The notes: a model not told the origin generated them from the sequence alone. A stretch of DNA of 5,325 nt from Pseudomonadota bacterium (GCA_021817875.1 JAKAFQ010000330.1:1-5325), one strand, 5' to 3'; shown: positions 1 to 4,908, counted from the stretch's first letter. A program made the numbers and translations.

Positions 1-125
1 CGCCTTCCCGCCGGGGTGATCCCCGTCAGTGGTGGGTCTTTCAACCCTGCAGCGGCCGTCCCCGGATACAGCGGCGGGCCCGCCACGGATTTGCACCGTG
101 TTCCGTTTCTTCGAACCGAAACGAG
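1..125 (-). ncRNA. Cobalamin (B12) riboswitch, partial at window edge
   Basis: Read on the minus strand, this stretch carries the conserved core of the cobalamin riboswitch in the right order: a small GTTTC/GAAAC hairpin near 104-124, GGTGCAAATCC (87-97), CCGCCGCTGTA (67-77), CCACTG (27-32) and GGGAAGGCG (1-9). These match the class that binds adenosylcobalamin or related corrinoids and represses expression of uptake or synthesis genes. The 3' part of the aptamer and the expression platform lie beyond the left edge, as does the controlled gene, commonly a TonB-dependent B12 receptor or a cobalamin biosynthesis gene. The motif set is seen directly; the regulated target is unknown. Confidence 0.9.
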
Positions 126-130
126 CCAAG

Positions 131-159
131 ATTCTCTCCCGTCGGTTCAGGACCGTCAA
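131..159 (-). promoter_or_regulatory. Candidate promoter of the riboswitch transcript
   Basis: On the minus strand TTGACG (154-159) and GAGAAT (131-136) are separated by exactly 17 bp, resembling -35 and -10 boxes of a sigma-70 promoter. The predicted start of transcription near position 124 coincides with the first hairpin of the cobalamin riboswitch, which supports the call. The -10 box matches the consensus at only four of six bases. Confidence 0.5.
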
Positions 160-340
160 GTTCGGGGCCAAAGCGTGCCGGATGAGATGATCTGCACGTC
201 TCAGCCGTGGGTGGTATCGATGGGCTGTGGGACAGAGGTGCGGATCCCTGTTCCCGCCAGCGGAGCGGACGCTTGCTGTCGCGCCGCGCGGTTGAGCGCA
301 CGCGACCGTGAGGCTCAAATCGGCGTGGTGCCGCCGTTAC

Positions 341-373
341 GCCTACCGATCGGGTAATTCACGATCGGTAGGC
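341..373. terminator. Perfect 12-bp inverted repeat, possible terminator
   Basis: GCCTACCGATCG (341-352) and its exact reverse complement (362-373) enclose a 9-nt loop. On the minus strand it begins 18 bp after the TGA of the degraded gene tail that ends at 392, a normal place for a transcription terminator before the riboswitch unit. No U-tract follows on the minus strand and only a weak T-rich stretch follows on the plus strand, so a protein-binding operator is also possible. Confidence 0.45.
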
Positions 374-391
374 TGTTGATTCTCGGGTGGC

Positions 392-640
392 TCAGAAATT
401 TACCGTCGTCGTCTGATTGGCGGTTACGGTGGCAGACATCCCCGCGGATGGTAGGAACGCTACCGTGATCGAGCCCGTAGTCGATGTGCTCCTGCAGGCG
501 ACCGCGAGCGTGTAACTGCCGGCGAGCAAGAATGGCTGTTCGTTAGGAGTAGCTGCCCGAGGACGACAGCGTGATCTGAGGTCCAAGGCGGTCGGGTACA
601 GCGATAGTCGTTCGGGCACATGAGCTGGCGCGAGACATCT
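392..640 (-). pseudogene. Degraded tail of a possible secreted beta-rich protein
   Basis: The last roughly 45 codons on the minus strand (about 529 to 392) read like a genuine C-terminus: an alternating Thr/Val/Ser-rich stretch, including LLAGSYTLAVAC and ending ATVTANQTTTVNF, as in extracellular beta-sandwich domains. Upstream the plausible reading moves to another frame, where GPQITLSSSGSYS occurs and then meets a TAA at 543-545. A frameshift near 540-550 would join the two parts. No convincing start or signal peptide is visible before repeat copy 1, so this looks like a truncated, frameshifted remnant. The left limit of 640 is approximate and no family can be named. The 12-bp hairpin just downstream fits a real gene end. 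Confidence 0.3.
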
Positions 641-680
641 GTGGTCTCCGGCCTCGGGGCCGGCGACGGGGTCTGACCCA

Positions 681-786
681 TCCAGGGTGTCAAAGTGTGT
701 CAAAATACACGCAGGCCATTGATTTACTGAGACGCGAACAGCCTGCAAAGCCGTCTACGCCGGTTCGATTCCGACCCTAGCCTCCA
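681..786 (+). repeat. Cassette-boundary repeat, copy 1
   Basis: This is a 106-bp direct repeat shared without gaps with 3973-4078 and 5227 onward. It starts TCCAGG, carries GTGTCAAA twice (687-694 and 697-704), one helical turn apart, then a TTGATT box (719-724), then the 49-bp tRNA-Cys 3' half (738-786). Copies 1 and 3 differ at only about 8 of the 99 comparable positions, while copy 2 has a clearly diverged flank. The two GTGTCAAA boxes have the spacing expected of recombinase arm-type sites, which is inference. It separates the left-hand DNA from the BrnT/BrnA cassette. Confidence 0.85.
738..786 (+). other. tRNA-Cys 3' half (attachment-site-like), copy 1
   Basis: The segment folds as the 3' part of tRNA-Cys: anticodon loop CTGCAAA with GCA at 745-747, 3' anticodon strand GCCGT, variable CTAC, T-loop TTCGATT, acceptor strand CCTAGCC, discriminator T and CCA. 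The acceptor 5' strand and D-arm are absent upstream, so it is not a working tRNA gene. In this copy the anticodon stem has A at 740 where the other copies have G, which breaks a pair. All copies show a C-A mismatch in the T-stem. tRNA 3' ends are classic targets of tyrosine recombinases. Confidence 0.8.
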
Positions 787-851
787 AGATGCACGAACTT
801 CAGGCCCAGCGTTACGCAGCACATTCAACCGCGTAACCTACGCCGCAGAAG

Positions 852-877
852 CATGTCTGAATAACCAGACATGTCTG
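852..877. repeat. Inverted repeat after brnA: hairpin or tandem half-sites
   Basis: CATGTCTG (852-859) pairs with CAGACATG (866-873) across a 6-nt loop, and CAGACATGTCTG (866-877) is itself a perfect 12-bp palindrome, giving three related half-sites. It abuts the TAA stop of the antitoxin gene (878-880). It could end the brnTA transcript, but there is no T-tract, so a binding site or recombination-related palindrome is equally possible. Confidence 0.45.
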
Positions 878-1168
878 TTACGGGTCGCTGTGCTCGACCT
901 CGGCGAGCGCATCCCGAAGTACTTCTTCCGCAACGCCGCGCCGTTTGAGCGCCTCTGCCAGTTTTCGAGCGGTGTATTGATCGTACTCCGCCTCATCGCG
1001 CCGGAGACCCTCACTGATGTAGCTCTTCAGAAGGGTCTGATAGCCCGAAAATCCTTTGGCGGGAGCAATGGTTTTCAACGATTCCACGACGTCTACAGGA
1101 ATTCGCATCGTGATCGTGGTACTTGGCCGATCCTTCTTAAGGCGCTTACGCAATCGTTCATTGAGCAT
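878..1168 (-). CDS. brnA: BrnA-type ribbon-helix-helix antitoxin
   Basis: This 96-aa protein should bind and neutralise the BrnT toxin encoded just upstream and, as in other BrnT/BrnA systems, bind the promoter to autoregulate. Residues about 17-58 look like a ribbon-helix-helix DNA-binding unit: a strand TTITMRIPVDVVESL, then a helix-turn with GFSGYQTLLKSYISEGL, typical of BrnA/CopG antitoxins. The N-terminus is basic (RLRKRLKK) and the C-terminal third is a charged helix. The ATG at 1168 was preferred over upstream starts because GAGGAAA (1175-1181) sits 6 bp before it and the longer form adds an unrelated Pro-rich leader. Its first 11 bp overlap the end of brnT, indicating translational coupling. 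The family call is good; binding to this BrnT is inferred from context. Confidence 0.82.
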   Translation of the reverse strand: MLNERLRKRLKKDRPSTTITMRIPVDVVESLKTIAPAKGFSGYQTLLKSYISEGLRRDEAEYDQYTARKLAEALKRRGVAEEVLRDALAEVEHSDP

Positions 1169-1454
1169 AGATGGTTTCCTCGGTGGCCGAGGCACGCCTG
1201 GCTGAGATGAGGCGAATGGAGTCGTCATGCACCTCGATGTGCACAACGGTCAGTAATCGTCCGGTCGAGCTGAAGCCGATCGCTGCATCGCGGCGCTCGT
1301 CGTTTCGACTGGCATCCTGCAGGACAAACAGAGGATCATCGAAAACGGTTGCGGCTTCCTCGAAAGTCACACCGTGCTTCTCCAGATTTTGCGCGGCCTT
1401 CGCCGGGTCCCACACAAAGGTGGTGCCGCGGTGAACGAACGCGCCATCTACCAT
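1158..1454 (-). CDS. brnT: BrnT family ribonuclease toxin
   Basis: This is a 98-aa protein of the BrnT family, small RelE-fold ribonucleases that cut RNA and arrest translation when freed from BrnA. Visible hallmarks are FVWDPAKAAQNLEKHGVTFE (13-32) followed by EAATVFDDPL, an Arg-rich DERRDAAIGF block (52-61), RLLTVVH (66-72) and the C-terminal IRLISARRAS...EE (80-93). Length and motif order match full-length family members, so it appears intact. It is the first gene of a two-gene operon (toxin first, as is usual for BrnT), overlapping brnA by 11 bp. No clear ribosome binding site precedes the ATG, and the candidate promoter would start transcription almost at the start codon, so the mRNA may be leaderless or nearly so. 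A start a few codons later is possible but no suitable codon is evident. Confidence 0.88.
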   Translation of the reverse strand: MVDGAFVHRGTTFVWDPAKAAQNLEKHGVTFEEAATVFDDPLFVLQDASRNDERRDAAIGFSSTGRLLTVVHIEVHDDSIRLISARRASATEETIYAQ

Positions 1455-1462
1455 GAGGAGAC

Positions 1463-1500
1463 AGCCTACCGGAGCGTATTTACATTGTCAATATATAATG
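1463..1500 (-). promoter_or_regulatory. Candidate brnTA promoter and operator
   Basis: On the minus strand TTGACA (1486-1491) is a perfect -35 box and TAGGCT (1463-1468) is a weak -10 box 17 bp away. The -35 lies inside an AT-rich imperfect palindrome around ATTGTCAAT (about 1479-1498) that stands out from the GC-rich surroundings and is a reasonable operator for the ribbon-helix-helix antitoxin. Transcription would begin within a few bases of the brnT ATG. Confidence 0.45.
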
Positions 1501-1770
1501 GCTCCGGGGCTCTGGTGCAGAATTCAACCGCGCGGCTTGGGATCCACGACCGCACCTTCGGCCGCGCCGGCGGGCAGGCCCGTTGAGGATCTGGAACGTA
1601 TGCATGGCGAAGCCTCATCGTTGTACGCTGCGTGGATGCTGAACCCCATGGACTCCTCGGGGCCCGACCCGGCGCCGGCTTGGGCCGCCAACCACGACCT
1701 GAGCACTTGAGCGGACCGGGGTGCAATTCCCGGCGCGTCGCTGAAGCGGACACTCGCGGAATCCGATCAG
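1501..1770. other. Gap between the brnTA promoter and the 126-aa gene: no gene seen
   Basis: Between the brnT upstream region and the TAG of the minus-strand gene starting at 2151, no reading frame on either strand looks like a protein. The open frames are Pro/Arg/Ala-rich shadows without a start signal. A small hairpin at 1716-1733 (CCGGG, 8-nt loop, CCCGG) superficially resembles a tRNA T-arm but has no tRNA context. It may hold the end of the upstream transcript. Confidence 0.5.
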
Positions 1771-2151
1771 CTACTCTCCTTCGCCGCGGTTACTGTGTCG
1801 CTTCTTTCGCCTCCTCCCCGCAGGCGGTGGCGTTTCTGAACCGGGGAGCGCAGGAGAGCTGTGTTCAGTGACGCTTCGGTTAAAGTGAGCGACGGGCAGA
1901 TCACCGCGTTCAATCGCATGTTCGATCGCATTCCTGAAGCGGCTAAAGTCCGAAGGGCTCAGCCTCCTCAATGCGTCCGAATACTTCAGCCCGATGAAAG
2001 CTGCCGATCCCCGCATTGATGGGTCCATTCCTAGATCCCTGGCGGCCTCGAGCAGTTCGTCATCCGTCGCATCGATGAGTTCCTTGGCTAACGCTTCAAG
2101 GACGCGCTCAAACGCGGCCGCTTGATGAATGGCAGTCACTTTGGAGCGCAT
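1771..2151 (-). CDS. Unknown 126-aa protein coupled to the sigma-like factor
   Basis: I cannot assign a family with confidence. The first 80 residues are predicted helical and acidic (ALAKELIDATDDELLEAARD at 20-39), then a distinctive GMDPSMRGSAAFIGL (41-55) and LRRLSPSDFSRFRNAIEHAI (61-80). The last 25 residues are Pro-rich then strongly basic (GRRRKKRHSNRGEGE), probably disordered. There is no signal peptide or membrane segment. The ATG at 2151 is supported by GAGAGGG (2158-2164) 6 bp upstream and lies inside the end of the sigma-like gene (16-bp overlap), so the two are translated from one mRNA. This tight coupling suggests a partner role, for example an anti-sigma or co-regulator, but that is inference only. 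A downstream terminator was not seen. Confidence 0.7.
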   Translation of the reverse strand: MRSKVTAIHQAAAFERVLEALAKELIDATDDELLEAARDLGMDPSMRGSAAFIGLKYSDALRRLSPSDFSRFRNAIEHAIERGDLPVAHFNRSVTEHSSPALPGSETPPPAGRRRKKRHSNRGEGE

Positions 2152-2723
2152 GTCAATCCCTCTCTGAGCAATACGCGGCGCATACGTTTGCGCGCGGAAG
2201 CGTAGTCGGTCTCGGACAATCCGAAGGTATGGCAGATCTCGTCAGCTGTCAGTCCCTGCGCCAATCCATCCAAGATGCTCAATGCCGCCGCGTCGTCCGA
2301 GAACAGCTTGCGCACCTCTGCCAGCTCCTGCTGGGCCATGACCGCCCTATCCGGGCCCGGCGCCGCGTCGACGAGCTCGATCTCGTGCTCCGGGACCGTC
2401 GATCGCCGTGACGCACGCCGCCGCGCGGAGATCGCCGTCCTTTCGATTCGCTGCCAGTGCTCGCTTCTGACGCTTCGCATGACTCCAGCGATGAACGCGA
2501 CGATGGGAACCCCCTCGGGTACCGGTCGCCTGCCCACGAGAATCCGGGTCAGGGCCTCCTGCAGGACGTCCTCCCAGGTGACCTCCGGCGGCAAGCCTCT
2601 GCCGTACCAGCGGGCCAGTGTCTTCAGTCGCAATAGCTCCAGATCCGTGACCATCCCGAGCGCCAGCGCGTTCTGCGTCGGCGAGGTCACCCGCGAATCG
2701 AGAAGCGGGGGGAATTGGCGCAT
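2136..2723 (-). CDS. Sigma-70-like (ECF-type) transcription factor
   Basis: This 195-aa protein has the layout of a small two-domain sigma factor. Residues about 27-93 resemble region 2, with TWEDVLQEALTRI (49-61) and FIAGVMRSVRSEHWQRI (77-93). A basic linker (RRRASRRS, 101-108) and acidic segment follow. Residues about 144-187 resemble region 4, with ILDGLAQGLTADEI and an HTH-like LSETDYASARKRMRRVLL. Such proteins direct core RNA polymerase to specific promoters; no target is visible here. The ATG at 2723 was chosen because AGGAGG lies 11 bp upstream and the 46-residue longer form begins with Cys-rich sequence unlike the family. The stop overlaps the next gene by 16 bp. The methyltransferase is divergently transcribed from a shared 168-bp region. 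A DNA-binding regulator of sigma ancestry without sigma activity is possible. Confidence 0.72.
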   Translation of the reverse strand: MRQFPPLLDSRVTSPTQNALALGMVTDLELLRLKTLARWYGRGLPPEVTWEDVLQEALTRILVGRRPVPEGVPIVAFIAGVMRSVRSEHWQRIERTAISARRRASRRSTVPEHEIELVDAAPGPDRAVMAQQELAEVRKLFSDDAAALSILDGLAQGLTADEICHTFGLSETDYASARKRMRRVLLREGLTCAPK

Positions 2724-2829
2724 AGGGGTACCGGCCTCCTCGCAGGAGTATGCGCACGTCAAGACTCGGCACGGACGGGTTTCGGAAAAAAATGCGGCGT
2801 GCTGTCCGCAGGGCGTCTCGAGCAGCGCA

Positions 2830-2861
2830 TTGAACGATATCGCCGTGGCCGCCTTAATCAA
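2830..2861. promoter_or_regulatory. Candidate overlapping divergent promoters (sigma-like gene and methyltransferase)
   Basis: On the plus strand TTGAAC (2830-2835) and CTTAAT (2853-2858) are 17 bp apart and would give a leader of roughly 27 nt for the methyltransferase gene. On the minus strand TTGATT (2856-2861) and TATCGT (2834-2839) are 16 bp apart and would serve the sigma-like gene with a longer leader. The two box pairs physically overlap, so the promoters could not be occupied together. The boxes are imperfect, hence modest confidence. Confidence 0.35.
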
Positions 2862-2891
2862 TTCGCGCCTTCATCACGATGAGGAAACCCG

Positions 2892-3797
2892 ATGGACCGA
2901 GAAACCGAACTCGCTATCGTACGTCAAGCTTACGCCAAGCAAGTCCTGGTCATGGCTGGAGTCACCGATTCCAAGCTCTGTGCGGCATTTGCGCAAGTCA
3001 AGCGCGAGGACTTCCTGAGTCCTGGTCCGTGGCAGATCTTCCGCGCTTTCGGCGGTTACACAACTACGCCCGACGCCGATCCGGTGTATTTGTATACCAA
3101 TCAGCCGGTGGGAATCCTGCCCGACCGTGGCATCAATAACGGGCAGCCTTCTCTGCACGCCATTCTCCTGGCCGCCGCGAACGTCAATGAAGGCGCCCAC
3201 GTCGTGCATGTCGGGGTGGGCACAGGATACTACTCCGCGATCATTGCGGTGCTCGCCGGACCCGGGGGCCGGGTGACGGCCATCGAGTGCGACCCGCAGC
3301 TTGCTGCTCAGGCGCGCGATTGCCTGGCAGCCTTCCCGAACGTGCACGTAGTTCACGGCAACGGAGCCGCCGCCATTTTCGACGCCGCGGACGTCATCTA
3401 TGTGAACGCCGGTGTCACGCATCCCATGGACGCGTGGCTCGATGGGCTGGCGGACGGGGGCCGGTTGCTGCTGCCACTGACCACGAACGAGAACTTCCCG
3501 GCGGCGAGAACGGGATTCTCCGATCCTTCCAGGATTATGCAAACCAAGAGCACAATCATGCGATCCGGGCTCTATTTCCTGATTCGCCGCTGCAAGAGCA
3601 CATTCGAGGCCCGTGTCTTGTGTCCGGTCGGCATGGTTCCGGCCGAAGGCGTTCGAAGCGCAGCTGCCGAAGCCGCCCTCGCCGCCGCTCTGGACAAGGG
3701 CGGTTGGCATACCGTGACCCGATTGGTCCGGGGTGAGTCGGTGCCGGAAGAGAAGTGTTGGCTGCGCGGCGACGGTTGGTGCTTCGCGTGCGACTGA
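2892..3797 (+). CDS. Protein-L-isoaspartate O-methyltransferase-like (Pcm-like) methyltransferase
   Basis: This 301-aa SAM-dependent methyltransferase resembles the PCMT family, whose best-known members methylate isoaspartyl residues to start protein repair. An N-terminal helical segment with VKREDFLSP (36-44) fits the family. GQPSLHA (84-90) sits where Pcm has its Gln-Pro substrate loop. SAM motif I is HVVHVGVGTGYYSAIIAVLA (103-122), with acidic E132 in VTAIECDP, HGN at 155-157, and ADVIYVNAG (166-174) leading to LADGGRLLLPL (186-196). It is about 90 residues longer than typical Pcm, with an unassigned C-terminal part holding several Cys (234, 244, 289, 297, 300). GAGG (2881-2884) precedes the ATG by 7 bp. 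It stands alone on the plus strand, divergent from the sigma-like gene. Repair of isoaspartate is possible, but a different acceptor is equally likely given the altered loop and extension. Confidence 0.82.
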   Translation: MDRETELAIVRQAYAKQVLVMAGVTDSKLCAAFAQVKREDFLSPGPWQIFRAFGGYTTTPDADPVYLYTNQPVGILPDRGINNGQPSLHAILLAAANVNEGAHVVHVGVGTGYYSAIIAVLAGPGGRVTAIECDPQLAAQARDCLAAFPNVHVVHGNGAAAIFDAADVIYVNAGVTHPMDAWLDGLADGGRLLLPLTTNENFPAARTGFSDPSRIMQTKSTIMRSGLYFLIRRCKSTFEARVLCPVGMVPAEGVRSAAAEAALAAALDKGGWHTVTRLVRGESVPEEKCWLRGDGWCFACD

Positions 3798-3972
3798 TGG
3801 TCCGACCGCACGCCTGGATTCATCCGCCCGGGCTCCGGCCGTGGCCTATCCCCGGCGAACGCGACGGTGCGCGCCTGGACCTGGGCGCTAACGTTCAGCC
3901 TCCGGCGTGGGTCAGAGTGTTCAGCGACTTCCGGCGGCCCCTGAGGCAGGAGCGGATCACTGGAGGCGGGCA

Positions 3973-4078
3973 TCCAGGGTGTCAAATGGTGTCAATATGT
4001 GTGTAACGCCTTGATTGTAGAAGGCATGAACGGCCTGCAAAGCCGTCTACGCCGGTTCGATTCCGACCCTAGCCTCCA
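3973..4078 (+). repeat. Cassette-boundary repeat, copy 2 (diverged flank)
   Basis: Same 106-bp layout as copies 1 and 3 with no insertion or deletion. GTGTCAAA (3979-3986) and GTGTCAAT (3989-3996) keep the 10-bp phasing and TTGATT (4011-4016) keeps its offset of 38. Between these blocks the 57-bp flank differs from copy 1 at about 20 positions, whereas the tRNA half differs at one. The contrast fits a recombination core conserved by its tRNA origin next to an element-specific arm. It closes the BrnT/BrnA cassette and opens the vapBC cassette. Confidence 0.83.
4030..4078 (+). other. tRNA-Cys 3' half (attachment-site-like), copy 2
   Basis: Anticodon stem ACGGC/GCCGT is fully paired here, with GCA at 4037-4039 in the loop, followed by variable CTAC, T-loop TTCGATT, acceptor CCTAGCC, T and CCA. 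No D-arm or acceptor 5' strand lies upstream, so it is a partial gene. It is identical to copy 1 except one base in the anticodon stem. Confidence 0.8.
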
Positions 4079-4177
4079 ATAACAAAACAAGCACCATGAC
4101 TGACAAGGTCGCCTCCGCCTGCTTGGTGGACAGGGAAGAGCGCTGTCGGAAACAGTGCTATCGGCAGGCTCACCCGC

Positions 4178-4561
4178 TCAGGGCCACTCCTCGACTTTCA
4201 AGCCGGGCACCTTCGAGAAGTGCCGAACGTTGTGGGTGACCAGAATGGCGCGCTCGGATAGCGCGTGTGACGCGATCAGCAGATCCATGTTGCCGATGGG
4301 GGTCCCGGCGCGTTCGAGCGCGCATCGGGTGCGGGCGTAGTGCGCGGTCACCGAATCGGTCCAATCGAGGGTCGAGAGCCTCTCGAGGAATTGCTCCACC
4401 TCCTCGGTCAGTTTTGGGTGTCCCGCCTTCTCCGCGCCGAATCGGAGCTCCGCGGCGGTCATTACGGACACGCAGAGTTCCTCGGCGTGCTTTCTGAAGC
4501 GTTCGAGGAGGAAAGCCGGTCGGCGCTTGATGATGTAGCTCGAGACGTCCGTATCCAGCAT
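4178..4561 (-). CDS. vapC: VapC PIN-domain ribonuclease toxin
   Basis: This 127-aa PIN-domain protein is the toxin of a type II module; family members cut specific RNAs, often initiator tRNA or rRNA, with bound magnesium. The acidic active site is visible: D3 in MLDTD, E38 in TAAEL, D93 in NMDLLIASHA, and the late VTHNVRHFSKVPGL (108-121) block with Thr/Asn typical of the enterobacterial VapC subgroup. Length is normal for the family and nothing is missing. The ATG at 4561 lies 8 bp after the vapB stop. A GTG at 4573 overlapping the vapB TGA (GTGA) would add four residues, is also plausible, and would favour coupling. Neither start has a strong ribosome binding site. Expression probably depends on translation of vapB upstream. 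Confidence 0.9.
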   Translation of the reverse strand: MLDTDVSSYIIKRRPAFLLERFRKHAEELCVSVMTAAELRFGAEKAGHPKLTEEVEQFLERLSTLDWTDSVTAHYARTRCALERAGTPIGNMDLLIASHALSERAILVTHNVRHFSKVPGLKVEEWP

Positions 4562-4569
4562 CCGGAGCG

Positions 4570-4881
4570 TCACAATGGCTCGCGCGACTGAGGTGGCGCA
4601 TCGTCGCGTGGCTCGAGGAAGGACTCCGGCGCCTCCGGCTTCCGAGCAAAGAACGAGTCCCAATCGGGCCTGACGGGTGAGATGAGCAGATTATCGCCTT
4701 GCTTGCGAATGCGGACTTCCTTCACGTCTTGCGGAAAGCGCAGTTCCTGGGGCAGCCGCACCGCTTGGTTCGCGCCGTTGCGGAAGATCGAAGCGCTCCG
4801 GGAAGCCGACGTGGATATGGGCTTCGCCGCCGTCCGCTTCGCAGTGCCTTTTTTGGGCTTGCTCCTTTGTGCTGTGCTCAT
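4570..4881 (-). CDS. vapB: VapB AbrB/MazE-like antitoxin with basic N-terminal extension
   Basis: This 103-aa antitoxin pairs with the VapC downstream. Residues about 29-69 form the swapped-hairpin (AbrB/MazE-like) DNA-binding fold: SIFRNGANQAVRLPQELRF, then VKEVRIRKQGDNLLISP. RPDWDSFF (71-78), characteristic of VapB, begins the toxin-binding tail, which is Pro-rich and acidic to the end. Unlike most VapB, where the fold starts near the first residue, it has about 28 extra Lys/Ala/Ser/Thr residues in front. The ATG at 4881 is the only reasonable start, with GGGAG (4891-4895) 9 bp upstream. The antitoxin is encoded first, then vapC, under a strong promoter with palindromic sites. VapB-VapC complexes normally repress their own promoter, and the sites here fit that. 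Confidence 0.88.
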   Translation of the reverse strand: MSTAQRSKPKKGTAKRTAAKPISTSASRSASIFRNGANQAVRLPQELRFPQDVKEVRIRKQGDNLLISPVRPDWDSFFARKPEAPESFLEPRDDAPPQSREPL

Positions 4882-4908
4882 TTCGGTGGGCTCCCGTGTT
4901 GTGAAGTA

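Larger units (their letters stand above)
787..4078 (+). mobile_element. Putative tRNA-Cys cassette with brnTA, sigma-like pair and Pcm-like gene
   Basis: A 3.3-kb unit lies between the CCA ends of repeat copies 1 and 2. It holds a BrnT/BrnA module, a 126-aa protein gene overlapping a sigma-like gene, and a divergent methyltransferase, and ends with repeat copy 2. It contains no integrase, transposase or phage gene. If it moves, a recombinase must act in trans from elsewhere. The unit is defined purely by the flanking repeats; mobility is inferred. Confidence 0.5.

Noticed and set aside
16..357. A 113-aa plus-strand open frame near the left edge.
   Set aside because: It runs antisense to the cobalamin riboswitch and its promoter, has no ribosome binding site, and its composition is not protein-like.
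392..748. A 118-aa minus-strand open frame whose first residues match those of another frame at 4917-5294 (MQAV...CILTHFDTLD).
   Set aside because: The shared N-terminus comes only from reading the 106-bp repeat backwards; the rest is unrelated. Only the C-terminal part of the first frame looks protein-like.
738..786. A functional tRNA-Cys gene.
   Set aside because: The 5' acceptor strand and D-arm are absent in all three copies; only the 3' half exists.
811..837. GTTACGC and GCGTAAC inverted pair soon after repeat copy 1, reminiscent of integron attC core sites.
   Set aside because: Neither half fits the GTTRRRY / RYYYAAC consensus, and no similar pair occurs at the other boundaries.
1711..1740. 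T-arm-like hairpin suggesting a tRNA gene or second tRNA fragment.
   Set aside because: The loop lacks the TTC signature and there is no anticodon arm or CCA end nearby.
2275..3018. A 247-aa plus-strand open frame.
   Set aside because: It is mostly antisense to the sigma-like gene and runs out of frame into the methyltransferase; Ser/Arg-rich as expected for a shadow frame.
2874..3710. A 278-aa minus-strand open frame.
   Set aside because: It is antisense to the Pcm-like gene, whose SAM motifs are unambiguous on the plus strand.
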